From positions 1 through 64,000 of the forward strand of contig CAKZMM010000052.1 of the NCBI GenBank assembly GCA_937128505.1: 64,000 bases of DNA, read 5' to 3'. Source of the stretch: an uncultured Thermogutta sp. (lineage in GTDB: Bacteria > Planctomycetota > Planctomycetia > Pirellulales > Thermoguttaceae). The number at the start of each line of letters is the position of its first letter. The stretch's first letter is position 1. Position numbers and translations under genes: made by a program. The notes under the pieces were generated by a model, which had not been told where the DNA came from, ran no database searches, and was given only the letters and a program-made list of their open reading frames with translations. Shown piece after piece: positions 1 through 9,723 of the stretch.

Positions 1-120
1 AAACATCGAATACCCTACGAGCTGCTGGCCGCCCCAACTGACCCAACCTGCTTGCGCGGAAGTGGCCAGGACGAACAGCCCTGCGATCAACGCCACTGTA
101 AAGACCGATCGGTTTATCAT
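1..120 (-). CDS. Exported protein, N-terminal part only
   Basis: The 40 codons read on the minus strand from an ATG at 120-118 to the window edge give a clear Sec signal peptide: a short basic start (MINRS), a hydrophobic core (VALIAGLFVLATS) and an AQA-G cleavage site, followed by GWVSWGG. A good ribosome binding site (AAGGAG) sits a few bases before the ATG. The rest of the gene lies outside the window, so the product cannot be identified. It shares orientation and an AQA-G cleavage site with the exported protein at 382-834. The export signal is seen directly; any role is unknown. Confidence 0.6.
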   Translation of the reverse strand, partial: MINRSVFTVALIAGLFVLATSAQAGWVSWGGQQLVGYSMF

Positions 121-381
121 CGAATTGCTCCTTTTGGAATTTTTTGAGTCAAGTCTTTTTAAGTTTACCCTTTAGCACCCGGCCGTGCTCAAAGCCAACA
201 CGCAAAAGCACATCACAATACTCAGCGAGCACAAAATCAGTGAAACAACAAGCTTTTCAGAAAACTCCCTGAAACTCCCTGGAGAGTAGGTCGCCTTCTC
301 AAGCCGAATGCCCGGAATTGAACGATGGAGGGGGCAAACCGGCATCAAAGGTAGACGGCAACAGGATTGTTACCTAGTTGG

Positions 382-834
382 CTATGCTGGCCGGAGAAGT
401 TCTAACGGGGTACCGCGGGGAGAGAGAATTAATTCGTCGATTTCGAGAAAAGAAACTTGGCTTTCTTCTTGCCAACGGAAAATCAAGGGTGCGATCGCAA
501 CCGAACCATTCGAAAAACTGCCCGGTCCGAAAGAAACAGAACCGCTACATGGTGGTACAGCCGCCCAAACGCGCGACAAATCAATTTTCGCGTTTTCTTC
601 CTCATCTTGGGGGACCAAAGGAACCTGGGGCACGCTCACGCGTTGAGACCGCGCACAACCAAATCCGAAGCCCCAACCATCCAAAACACCCGACCTCCGC
701 GATGAGAAGGTCAGAAGCTCCTCCCAAGGTGAGAGCCAAATGATTCCCGCCTGGGCCGGTGCGCAGAAACTCAGCGCGGCCAACATTAAGGCCAAAGCGC
801 CAAGCGTTCGTTTTGCTAACGGCCAGAACCTCAC
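382..834 (-). CDS. Small exported protein of unknown function
   Basis: This 150-aa product starts at a GTG. It has a convincing signal peptide at residues 1-29 (basic start RFWPLAKR, Leu/Ala-rich core, cleavage after APAQA). The mature part is about 120 residues with no domain I recognise: it begins GIIWLSPWEELLTF, and its middle is Gly- and Ser-rich. It lies upstream of, and on the same strand as, the partial exported gene at the window edge. The main doubt is that the mature sequence looks unusual and several short plus-strand frames overlap it; the signal peptide is the only support. Confidence 0.5.
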   Translation of the reverse strand: MRFWPLAKRTLGALALMLAALSFCAPAQAGIIWLSPWEELLTFSSRRSGVLDGWGFGFGCARSQRVSVPQVPLVPQDEEENAKIDLSRVWAAVPPCSGSVSFGPGSFSNGSVAIAPLIFRWQEESQVSFLEIDELILSPRGTPLELLRPA

Positions 835-2597
835 GGGAAACGCCCTTGGGTTATATTTGGCTTTTGCCTGCTAATGTTTGCTGCCGCCCCGACAAGGATT
901 GGCTACAAACCCTTTACTACCTTAATACCGTTCAAAAGGCCTGACTCCTGACATTCGGCCTTCGCAAAAATTCAACTAGCCTCGAATCTTCTTAAACTCG
1001 ATACGCCTGTGAAATGGACCGAACTACGAACTTTGATTGCATTTTATCCAGTTCATGCGCCCGCTGTCAACAACCAGGCGCCAAGATATCGCCCGGCAGC
1101 GTGCAAACTCGTCAGTAAAAGCGACCTTGCGTGAAAGTATTTTCCTATAGATTTTTCTACTTTTCTACTAAATAGTCACCGGTTCTTCCTTGACTGTGCG
1201 TTTCCCCGGAAGGATAAGTCGGAAAGGGATCGGAGGGGCTCCTCTTTCCGTCGATTTATGCCCGGCGCTTGACAGGCTCGCGCGTGTGATTAAACTCAAA
1301 CCTAACGCTACCGGGGTTTTCAGCATTAGCCAAAGGGTGTGGTGGCAGGGTGAGATCGGTCGGAGCGGCTCATGAAGTGATACGCCGCAGTCAACGTAGT
1401 ACCGGTCCCCACCACCATTGTTGACTCTGATAAGCCAAAGATTTTGGCGTCCTAGTATGCAGTCGCCGGTGCTCGGTTCAGTTGCGAGCCGGCGATTTAA
1501 TCGCAGCAGACGCCCCCAACGGTAGCAAGCCATCGAGTAAGCGTCACTCACGAGAACGAAGTGCGCGCGGACGGTTGGTTGGGGTTGCAAGTTCGTCCCG
1601 CGGAGTGAGTGGTGCCGTCCGTTGCGAGTCTATTTTTTTTAACTCTTTAATTTCCGGGAGTGTGCGGTAACATTCTTCCGTGCAAAATCTTTCGCTAAAA
1701 AGAGTTTTAGGGTATCCGGCCCCCTTACGTGGATAAAAGTGGCGCCCGGGTGTAATGAAAAAAGCGTTGAATTTTGCGGTTTCTCATCTGCATGGAAGTT
1801 TGAAGGGGATCACTTGCCGGGGTTTAATCGGCGAGATCTTAGCAAGCCCTCAAATGGCTTTTCAAACCTGTCGAGACGCTTCGACTTTGACATGACCTGG
1901 ATCGCTAGGTGAAGGTCGGGGCAAACACTGTCGATCCTCGTTCCGAAAAAAGCCGGTAAAAACATAAATTTTTTGTTCGCCAGATTCTGTTGGTACACCC
2001 TCTCAAAATAATGGAAAAAATGTAAGCGAGGCGTCGGTACAAGGGTTTCCCTTTTCCCGGATTTTTTTAATGTCGGGCGCCGCTTGCAGGCGGATGACTT
2101 TTTGCTGAGAAATTTGCCGCTGAAGTGGTCTCTGACGCGACACGTCTGATGACCTGGGGCAGTTCCAGGCGCCCCCAGTCGAAATGGTCAGCCTTTCTTG
2201 CCGCGTGGAGAGTTCACGGGGAAGCCATTTCGGTTGGATCGGCCATGGGCTTTCACTCTCGCGCCGCAGGGAGCCACGGCTGACGGATGCACGCGGCTAT
2301 CGAGAATTATCCGTAGCGAAGCTCGGCCTCTGATTTCTTATCGAGTTTCGGTGTAATCCGGTTGATTGAGTGTAACCCGTTCGATGTACTCACCCTCTGA
2401 AAGTTTGATTTGGTAATCGGTTGACACTCGGATTTCCTCGGCGGCTGTTTCGGCAGGAATTGGGCCAGAAGAGCCGTTCAAGCCAACCGCAGTAGCACCA
2501 ACAGCATACGGGATAGTTGCCTTCTACAAAATTTATGAAACCTTCCCAAGGGCTTCCAGAATTGGCCAGGCAGACTTGAAAGCGAGGCGTGATCGTG
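835..2597. other. Long intergenic region, no convincing gene
   Basis: About 1.76 kb separates the left flank from the first polysaccharide gene. Open frames here (for example a 140-codon minus-strand frame at 1168-1590) have no signal peptide, family motif or good ribosome binding site, so I do not call them. The part around 1455-1640 is GC-rich and contains a strong hairpin (listed separately), while 1620-2060 has several T and A runs. The stretch could hold a non-coding RNA or the long regulatory region of the downstream cluster. Confidence 0.5.
1463..1495. other. Strong hairpin in intergenic DNA
   Basis: TCGCCG pairs with CGGCGA and, after a two-base bulge, GCTCG pairs with CGAGC around a nine-base loop. 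This makes an 11-bp GC-rich stem. It is followed only by TTTAATCG, so it is a weak candidate for a factor-independent terminator. A second, longer-range pairing (GGACGG at 1569-1574 with CCGTCC at 1615-1620) lies just downstream and precedes a run of eight or more T at about 1632. A structured RNA is possible but unproven. Confidence 0.35.
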
Positions 2598-4199
2598 ATG
2601 CGAATGCGAGTTTTTGCCGCAGTCACCGAAGGGCTCAGTGTGGCCGGTATTGCCATGGCTATAGGAGTGGTGGCCACACTAGCGGCGTGTTGGTTAGCTC
2701 CGCGGTGGGGCTTAGTCGATCGGCCCGATGAACGCCGTAAGACTCACGGACGTGTTGTTCCGTTGGGTGGGGGGGTGGCCTTCTTTTTGGCCACAGTAGC
2801 GGCTCTAGCCATTTGGTGGTGGTTGACCGGCTGGGAAAAGGCCGAATCCGCCTGGAAGTTATTGAATCTGGGGCCGCTTCTGGGGTCGTCGCTCATTATT
2901 CTCTTCCTGGGACTAATGGATGATCGCTGGGGGATGCGAGGGAGGCAGAAGCTTTTTGGACAGTTGGTGGCAGCATCGATCTTAATGGCCTCGGGCTACT
3001 TCTTCGACCAAGTGAGCCTATTCGGGACGACCATTGCTCTGGGGATTGCGGCATTGCCGGTGGTGCTTTTCTGGATCCTTGGGGCGATCAATGCCGTTAA
3101 TCTGCTGGATGGTGCGGATGGATTTGCGGGCACCGTGGGCATGATTCTGGCAGCAAGTCTGGGATGCTTGGCGGCAGTAAGCGGCCGGCCGGAGGCGGCC
3201 ACGGTAGCCTTTGCTTTCGCCGGGGCGATTGGCGGATTCCTGATTTTCAACTTCCCTCCGGCCAAAATCTTCATGGGCGATGCGGGCAGCATGCTCATCG
3301 GGCTCGTGATCGGGGCTTTGTCTATCCAAGCCTCGCTGAAAGGACCGGGAACCTTGCTTTTGGCGGCTCCGCTGGCCGTGCTGGCAATCCCGGTACTGGA
3401 TTCCTTGGCTGCCATTTTGCGGCGAAAATTGACCGGACGAAGTATCTACAGTGTGGACCACGGACACCTGCACCATTGTCTGTTGGAGCGGCTAGGGAAC
3501 AATCGGAAATTACTGGTAGCCATTACTGGGATCTGCTTGATTACCTGTATCGGCGGTATTGCCAGTTTGTCTTGGGAGAATGATTGGATCGCTTTGGTGG
3601 CCATCGTCGGGGTGGTGACGATTCTTGTGATCGGGAACTTTTTTGGACGGGGAGAGCTGTTTCTGCTCTTGGCGGCTTTGCGGCGGGTGGCGGCCTCGCT
3701 TGTACCGCCTTGGGCGAAAAGTGGCAAACTACCGGCTACCGCAGTGCAACTGCAGGGAACTTGTCGCTGGGAGATGATTTGGGAGGCGATGCTCCTGCAA
3801 TTGAGCCGATTGGGTCTTGTCCGAGTCACTCTGGACGTGAATATGCCGTTTGCCGGTGAGTCTTTCCATGCCAGCTGGCGAGCCGAGGACCTTGGAAGCG
3901 AAGAAGGGGATGGACATTGGAAGGTGATGATGCCGCTTTTCGTTAGCGATGTTTGCGTGGGTCGTTTGGAATTTGTAGGCCGACGGGAAGTCGGGCATGA
4001 CAAGCTCCTGGGCGGGCAGCTCTTCAGTTACGCGCGCATGATGGAAGATCAGCTGGTGGGCATCGTATCCAATGGGAAAAACGGGCGAATTCCTCACCCG
4101 GTGAGCGTGCCCAAAGAGGCCGTTTTGGTTAGTGATGAAAATCGGGCCCTGCCGGCACTGGATGAGATGAACCGGTTGCCGCGGCGATTCCCGCGTTGA
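2598..4199 (+). CDS. WecA/TagO-family undecaprenyl-phosphate sugar-1-phosphate transferase
   Basis: This polytopic membrane enzyme most likely starts the lipid-linked glycan by moving a sugar-1-phosphate (in this family usually GlcNAc-1-P) from a UDP-sugar to undecaprenyl phosphate at the inner membrane. Family motifs appear in order: DRPDERRKTHG with PLGGG (about 41-58), the Asp pair of MDDRWG (108-109), NAVNLLDGADGFAG (165-178), FMGDAGS (225-231) and the HGHLHH loop (288-293). About ten membrane segments fill residues 1-350. A further 180-residue soluble tail, longer than in WecA, follows and matches no domain I know. I prefer the ATG at 2598, ten bases after GCGAGG, over a GTG at 2589. It is the first gene of the cluster. 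Confidence 0.9.
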   Translation: MRMRVFAAVTEGLSVAGIAMAIGVVATLAACWLAPRWGLVDRPDERRKTHGRVVPLGGGVAFFLATVAALAIWWWLTGWEKAESAWKLLNLGPLLGSSLIILFLGLMDDRWGMRGRQKLFGQLVAASILMASGYFFDQVSLFGTTIALGIAALPVVLFWILGAINAVNLLDGADGFAGTVGMILAASLGCLAAVSGRPEAATVAFAFAGAIGGFLIFNFPPAKIFMGDAGSMLIGLVIGALSIQASLKGPGTLLLAAPLAVLAIPVLDSLAAILRRKLTGRSIYSVDHGHLHHCLLERLGNNRKLLVAITGICLITCIGGIASLSWENDWIALVAIVGVVTILVIGNFFGRGELFLLLAALRRVAASLVPPWAKSGKLPATAVQLQGTCRWEMIWEAMLLQLSRLGLVRVTLDVNMPFAGESFHASWRAEDLGSEEGDGHWKVMMPLFVSDVCVGRLEFVGRREVGHDKLLGGQLFSYARMMEDQLVGIVSNGKNGRIPHPVSVPKEAVLVSDENRALPALDEMNRLPRRFPR

Positions 4200-4448
4200 C
4201 ATGGCGACGAATAAGAGTAAACTAAATGTTTGAGCTTTAACTCAGCATTTTAGTTTGCTTTCCGCGGGCAGTTCAGGATGTGTCCTCGCGGGGAGACGCG
4301 TCTAGCAAGAGACAACGATTTGACGGACAGTGACTCGGAGGCTATCGGCGAAATCTTTGCAAGCAATATGCGAAAAGTGGCTTTACGTTGTAGCGGGTTA
4401 TCAGTGGGGCAGAGATTCTGGAGTTGAAGAATTTGAAAAAGGGACAGT

Positions 4449-5120
4449 ATGCGAAACAACGGCTTACAGCATTTAGGTTGGGCGGTGAATGCCGCAGAGA
4501 GAAGTCCCTTCCCACTTTCGCGAGAGGGTGATGCGATCACGTTGAGTCGAGCTGAGGAATCCGAGCTTATTGCTGCATGTCGCCGGCGTGATTCCGGGGC
4601 ATGGGAGCAGCTTTTCGACTTGTATCATCCTCCTCTTCTGGCCGTCAGCCGGCGACTGTTGCTTCGGGCCGGAGGTTCGGCAGATTGGGCAGACGAGATC
4701 GCGGCCCGAGTCTGGTTCGCTTTGTGGAAAAACCGGGCAAAAACCTTGTTCCGGTATAATTCCCAGCAGATTGGATTTCTTGGTTATCTCTCGGGTATGG
4801 CTCGGTTGGAAGTAGCTCAGATGGTGCGAGAGGAGGTAAAACGAAAAAACATTGAAGCATGGGCCTTTCACTGGTTACCACGATCAACGGAGGGAGATTT
4901 TTTCGCCCGCATTTTATTGACAGATTGTAAGGAAACATTGTCTACCACGGAATCGTTATTCTTGGATAGGTACTTGTTGTCTATAGGGCCAACGAATGGG
5001 CTTGAGCCGTCGAAGTCCATGAGCCGGACCAACTATTGGGCGCGACGAAGCCGGCTTCGGCGGAAGCTGTGCGCGTATTTAGTGGGCAGCACGTCAGAAG
5101 GGAAGCGGAAGCCGAAATGA
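4449..5120 (+). CDS. ECF sigma factor-like protein
   Basis: The product (223 aa) resembles an ECF-type sigma factor. Region 2 is visible at about residues 36-120 (LIAACRRRDSGAWEQLFDLY, then WADEIAARVWFALWKN and FLGYLSGMARLEVAQ). A region-4-like helix-turn-helix near the C-terminus ends in SRTNYWARRSRLRRKLCAYL. The linker is divergent, so DNA binding is inferred. It heads a tightly packed unit: its TGA overlaps the ATG of a 34-codon ORF, which directly abuts the large TPR gene. No anti-sigma gene is evident nearby. A role in controlling this polysaccharide cluster is plausible from position only. Confidence 0.7.
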   Translation: MRNNGLQHLGWAVNAAERSPFPLSREGDAITLSRAEESELIAACRRRDSGAWEQLFDLYHPPLLAVSRRLLLRAGGSADWADEIAARVWFALWKNRAKTLFRYNSQQIGFLGYLSGMARLEVAQMVREEVKRKNIEAWAFHWLPRSTEGDFFARILLTDCKETLSTTESLFLDRYLLSIGPTNGLEPSKSMSRTNYWARRSRLRRKLCAYLVGSTSEGKRKPK

Positions 5121-5221
5121 GCCTGGCACATGCTATCATCGGCCGAATAATGCACCGGCAACTTGCCATCTCTGATGAAGAGACGAGAGTGCGGATCGAA
5201 AGTAAGGGAAAGGGCAGGTAA
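5117..5221 (+). CDS. 34-codon ORF coupled to sigma-like and TPR genes
   Basis: The ATG overlaps the stop of the sigma-like gene (ATGA), and the TAA directly abuts the GTG start of the TPR gene, so all three frames are joined without a spare base. The peptide begins MSLAHAIIGRIMHRQL and ends in a basic KGKGR tail, with no membrane segment or motif I recognise. The exact packing argues for a translated coupling peptide. However, a frame this short could arise by chance, and its only role may be to carry ribosomes into the TPR gene. Confidence 0.4.
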   Translation: MSLAHAIIGRIMHRQLAISDEETRVRIESKGKGR

Positions 5222-8200
5222 GTGCGAAGGATCAACTTCCCCTTTTTAGCGATTTTTCTTCTGGTTGTGCTGGTGCTTTGCGGCGCTGTGCATTTGCTGC
5301 ATGGATACCAATTGCGGCGAAATGCCCGAATCTTTCTTCAGGAAGCTCGCTCGGCGAAAGAAGCCAAGAATTTGGGTGCCGCGATTCAGCACTATCGTGC
5401 ATATCTCGAACTAGCGCCAGAAGATATGGAAGCGTTAGCGGAGTATGGATTGCTTCTGGCCGACGCACGGGCTTGGGGAGTTGCTTATGGGACCATGGAA
5501 CGATTGCTTCGGACGGAGCGCCATCGGGCCGATATCCGCCGGCGATTAGTCGATGTGGCGATGGCCTTAGAACGATTTCGGGATGCACGCGAACATCTGC
5601 TGTTTCATTTATTGCGGTCTACCCCAGAGGACCCGGACCTCTTGGAGAAACTCGGCCAGTGCGAGGCGGCATTAGGAAATACTTCCGAAGCGATACAGGT
5701 ATTCCGTAAATTGGTGAGTTTAGCGCCGGACCGACTCTCGGCATACGTGCAGTTAGCCGAACAGTATCAACGGGCCAATGAACACGACTTGGCCGATGAG
5801 TGCATGGCAAATTTGGTTCGGAATAACCCTAAGAACAGCGCGGCGTACGTCCTTCGGGGGGAATTTTTGCGTGCCCGCAACCGATTGGATGAAGCTCGGC
5901 AAAATGCCGATCAAGCCCTTAAACTCAATTCTACCAACCTTGCGGCTTTGCTGTTAGCGGCCGAGTCCGCCCGGCAACAGGAAAAGTATGACGAAGCCAG
6001 GGTGTTTGTGCAGAAAGCGATTGAAATTGCCCCCGATGAGACGCGGGCTTATACCGCTTTGGCAAATATCGAAGTGGCGGCAGGGCGGTTGGATGAGGCG
6101 ATCAAGACCCTTCAGGCAGCCGTCGAACGGGCACCTAAGAATCAGGACTTGCAATGGAATTTAGCGAACCTGTATGTGGAGGCGGGGGAAATCGAGAAGG
6201 CCGAGTCGATTTTGGCCGGCTTGGCGCAAGCACGTTTCTCCCAAGGAATGTTGGATTACCTGCGTGGCCGAATCGAATATAGCAGGCAGCAGTGGCGGGT
6301 TGCCCGAGCTCTGCTGCGGAAGGCCCGCGCGGCGATGACCGCCCAACCGGAATACCTGAAGTACGTGGATTTTTGGTTGGGGGCATGCGAAGCGCATTTG
6401 GGTAATCGGGACGAGCAACTGCTGGCATACCGTCGGGCAATTGCGGCCGATCCTTTCTGGATACCTGCCCGGCTTGGGGCGGCCAGTGCTCTTGCTTCCT
6501 TGGGCCGCACCGATGAAGCAATTGAGGAATGCAGGCAAGCATCGGCTTTGGGGGGACTTACCCGGGATGCCTTAACTCAGTTGGCCAGCCTACTGATTGT
6601 CCGGACATTAGGATTGCCGCCATCGAGTCGCGATTGGTCGCAGGTGGAAACGGCTCTGACGGCGCTCGAAAAAGCCGAGCCGGAAGGATGGCGAGCTCCA
6701 CTGCTGCGGGCCGAAATGCTTGTGGGCCAAGGGCAGATGCAGCAGGCCGAGCAGCTCCTTTTGGAGTGCCAAACGAGGATCCCTCAGGAGTTGGAAATTC
6801 GTTTGGCTTTGGCGGCGTTGCTGCGCCGTTATCAGCAATGGGAGCGGGCTGCGCAGATTCTGGACCAGACGGAGAATGACCTGGGCGACAGCATCCGGCT
6901 CCGGTTGGCCCGGGGGCAATATTTGGTGGAACGATTGGGGAATGCTGCGGCGGCTGAACTTCGGAAGCTTGCGGATGGCGTTGAGACGCTGAATCGCGAC
7001 GAACTTTCGCACCTTTGGGTCGGCTTGGGCGTGCTGTTTCTACAGGTGGGAGAGCTCGCGGAGGCCCAGCAGCTTTGCGCGAAAGCGGCGGAACTAGAAC
7101 CCCACAATTTAAGAGTTCGACTGCTGCTTTTTGACTTGGCTCTGCGTTCTCGGGACCGCTCGGGCCTGTCAAAAGTTTTAGGAGAAATCGAGCAAATCGA
7201 GGGTCGAGGGGCCCTATGGAATTATGGCAAAGCGGTGGAATTGCTCGTATCAGCCACGGAGGAAACAGAATCAAATGAGCAACTGGTTGAAGCGCAGTCA
7301 ATGCTAGCTCAAGCGGCGGCCTTGCGTCCGACCTGGTCGCGCGTTCCGCTACTTTCGGCGGAGATTGCTGACCGGCTCAATGATGAGGAGCGGGCACTTA
7401 GTTACTACCTACGAGCTTTTGAACTGGGTGAAGAAAGCCCCCGGGCCATTCGACGGCTTCTCCAGTTACTATACGAACGCGAACGCTTTGTAGAAGCGGA
7501 GCGGGTTATACGTCGGCTTGAGGAAGTGCGGGGGCCGTTTTCGAGCGATTTGGTCCGCTTGGCATCTGAAATTTATCTCCGGTTGGAAGAATTCGATCGT
7601 GCGTTGGAACTGGCCCGTGAATCTGCGAGAATCTCGCACGATTACCGAGATCACATTTGGTTAGGGCAGGTGCTCGGGATCTTGGGAATGCGGGCTAAGG
7701 CAGCCGGACAGGTGGCCGCCGGAGAAAGCTTCTTGCAAGAAGCTGAAAAGGAATTTCGCATCGCAGTTACCACTGGGGAGCAGAATGTGGCTCCCTGGAT
7801 TGCCTTCGTGCAATTCCTTGCCCGAGTCGGTCGAAAAGAGAGTGCCGAGGCGGTACTTCGGGAGGCCCAAGAACGGTTGAGCGAAGGTTTGGCGCCGGTC
7901 GCTTTGGCTCAGTGTTATGAAATTTTGGGACACTTGGAGGAAGCGGAAGCGAATTATGAGGAAGCTTTGCGTCGCACCCCGGAAAATGTGACCTTGATCC
8001 GGAGTGCAGCCGAATTCTATCTGCGGATTGGAAAGGCTTCTCGTGCAGAGGCTGAACTAGCAAAAATCGTAGAGGGGCAGGTGGCCTCGCAGCCTGAGGA
8101 TCTGAAATGGGCAAGACGGGCGGTGGCGCTTGTGTACGCGGACCGCGGCGGTTTTGCTAATCTGGGGGCGGCCCTGCGGATGCTGGAACCGAATTTGCAG

Positions 8201-9508
8201 GGTCCGGACGTGAGTGTCTTCGACCGGCGTGCTCACGCTCTGCTTTTGGCCCGACACCCACGACGCAAAATGCGCGAGCAGGCTTTGACAATTCTGGAAG
8301 AAGTAGTGGATAAACCAGGCATAAGCGACCCGCGCGATCGATTGGTGCTGGCACAGCTCTATATCGCCGCGGGCCAACTACAAAAGGCAGCGACTCAACT
8401 GCGAGCCCTGCTGATCGCTCAGTCGCAAGTGGCAAGTCATGTTGCCGCTTATATCCGGGTTCTCCTCAATCAAGCTGATATTCACGAGGCCGAACTTTGG
8501 ATGCGACGCTTGGAATCTCTTGCCCCGCACGAACATATAACGGTCGACCTACGCGCGGAGATTTTGACCAGAAAGGGTCAGGTTTCTCAGGCGGTAGCTG
8601 AGGTCGAAAGATATTTAGAAGCTGAAAATAGCCAACCTGCGGATCAACAAGCACGGTTGGGCTTGGCGGCAGCTACCCTGATGCGGCTAAGCGTGGATTT
8701 GGGAGCTTCTGGTGCCGCGGAAGCAGCCGAGCAATTGTCACAGCGGGCCGAGGCCTTCGCCAGAGACTTTTGGGCCAAAGCTCCAAAAGAACGCCAGAGC
8801 AATGCTGCAATGGTTTTGGCAGCTTTCTTAGCGCAGCGAGGGAAACTTGATGAGTCGTTGGAGATCATTGAAAGCAGTTGGCGCGAAAGCGATGGGGACC
8901 TCCTTATGCTTGCCCTGTCTGCGGCGTCACCGAAGGTGCAAGTTGGGACTCCGGCGGCAGAAAGGGTGTGGACTATCTTGACTACCGCCCTCGAAGCGCA
9001 CCAGCGCTCCACCAAGTTTTTGGCTTTGGCGGCGGAGGTAGCTTTTTTGCAACAGCGCTACGCCGAGTGTGAATCTTTTTACCGCGAGATCCTTCGAAAA
9101 GATTCTCAGCATGTGACGGCTCTAAATAATCTGGCCATTTTATTGGTCTTACAAAAAAGGGGCCACGAAGAAGCCAAGAAACTGATTCACGAAGCCTTGG
9201 CGATTGCGGGGCCGGTGCCGACCCTGCTCGACTCGCAAAGTTTAGTGCTTTTGGCGGAGGGAAAACCTCAGGAGGCCCTGAGGCAGATCGAGCAGGCCAT
9301 TCAGGATGACCCTCGTCCGGAACTGTACCTTCGTCGGGCACAAATTTTGCATGAAATGCGGGCGCTTGCGGCGGCACGTCAGGATTTTGTCACCGCGGAG
9401 AAGCTGGGGTTGCGGTTCGAAACTTTGCCGCCTCCGGATCGAAAAGTCTATCGCGAGCTTAAATTGGCCCTGGACGCAGGTGTGACAGAGTCGGCATCCG
9501 TCAACTGA
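5222..9508 (+). CDS. Giant membrane-anchored TPR repeat protein
   Basis: This is a 1428-aa protein with one N-terminal membrane anchor (about residues 5-22, FPFLAIFLLVVLVLCGAVH) followed almost entirely by tetratricopeptide repeats. The first repeats are clear (LGAAIQHYRAYLELAPED, TSEAIQVFRKLVSLAPD, LDEARQNADQALKLN). TPR arrays act as protein-protein scaffolds, and this one should face the periplasm or lie along the inner membrane. Large TPR proteins (PrsT type) commonly accompany exosortase-linked polysaccharide loci, which fits the exosortase gene 215 bp downstream. It starts with GTG immediately after the stop of the 34-codon ORF. Its specific partner is unknown. Confidence 0.85.
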   Translation: MRRINFPFLAIFLLVVLVLCGAVHLLHGYQLRRNARIFLQEARSAKEAKNLGAAIQHYRAYLELAPEDMEALAEYGLLLADARAWGVAYGTMERLLRTERHRADIRRRLVDVAMALERFRDAREHLLFHLLRSTPEDPDLLEKLGQCEAALGNTSEAIQVFRKLVSLAPDRLSAYVQLAEQYQRANEHDLADECMANLVRNNPKNSAAYVLRGEFLRARNRLDEARQNADQALKLNSTNLAALLLAAESARQQEKYDEARVFVQKAIEIAPDETRAYTALANIEVAAGRLDEAIKTLQAAVERAPKNQDLQWNLANLYVEAGEIEKAESILAGLAQARFSQGMLDYLRGRIEYSRQQWRVARALLRKARAAMTAQPEYLKYVDFWLGACEAHLGNRDEQLLAYRRAIAADPFWIPARLGAASALASLGRTDEAIEECRQASALGGLTRDALTQLASLLIVRTLGLPPSSRDWSQVETALTALEKAEPEGWRAPLLRAEMLVGQGQMQQAEQLLLECQTRIPQELEIRLALAALLRRYQQWERAAQILDQTENDLGDSIRLRLARGQYLVERLGNAAAAELRKLADGVETLNRDELSHLWVGLGVLFLQVGELAEAQQLCAKAAELEPHNLRVRLLLFDLALRSRDRSGLSKVLGEIEQIEGRGALWNYGKAVELLVSATEETESNEQLVEAQSMLAQAAALRPTWSRVPLLSAEIADRLNDEERALSYYLRAFELGEESPRAIRRLLQLLYERERFVEAERVIRRLEEVRGPFSSDLVRLASEIYLRLEEFDRALELARESARISHDYRDHIWLGQVLGILGMRAKAAGQVAAGESFLQEAEKEFRIAVTTGEQNVAPWIAFVQFLARVGRKESAEAVLREAQERLSEGLAPVALAQCYEILGHLEEAEANYEEALRRTPENVTLIRSAAEFYLRIGKASRAEAELAKIVEGQVASQPEDLKWARRAVALVYADRGGFANLGAALRMLEPNLQGPDVSVFDRRAHALLLARHPRRKMREQALTILEEVVDKPGISDPRDRLVLAQLYIAAGQLQKAATQLRALLIAQSQVASHVAAYIRVLLNQADIHEAELWMRRLESLAPHEHITVDLRAEILTRKGQVSQAVAEVERYLEAENSQPADQQARLGLAAATLMRLSVDLGASGAAEAAEQLSQRAEAFARDFWAKAPKERQSNAAMVLAAFLAQRGKLDESLEIIESSWRESDGDLLMLALSAASPKVQVGTPAAERVWTILTTALEAHQRSTKFLALAAEVAFLQQRYAECESFYREILRKDSQHVTALNNLAILLVLQKRGHEEAKKLIHEALAIAGPVPTLLDSQSLVLLAEGKPQEALRQIEQAIQDDPRPELYLRRAQILHEMRALAAARQDFVTAEKLGLRFETLPPPDRKVYRELKLALDAGVTESASVN

Positions 9509-9723
9509 GAGGATCAGGAAACAACTCATCCACGTGAATTGGTCGCAATGGGGCATCGGCCGGCCCCAGCTTTTCGGCTTGCGGCGGTTAGCGGCAGTTA
9601 AGTTCCGGGCTAACCGGGAGACTTGAAAACCATCCTAAGGCCTAATTATTGCTCGCCCTTTGAGCCTCTCCTGCGTAACTCGCGAAATTTTTTTAGGTCG
9701 GTCGAGCTTAGCAAGGAAATAAT

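Noticed and set aside
1168-1590. 140-codon minus-strand frame in the left intergenic region
   Set aside because: No signal peptide, membrane segment, family motif or ribosome binding site; it runs through the hairpin-rich stretch and is better explained as chance.
6558-7301. 247-codon minus-strand frame
   Set aside because: Lies wholly inside the TPR gene; its Pro/Arg-rich sequence is what the complement of Ala/Glu/Leu-rich repeats produces.
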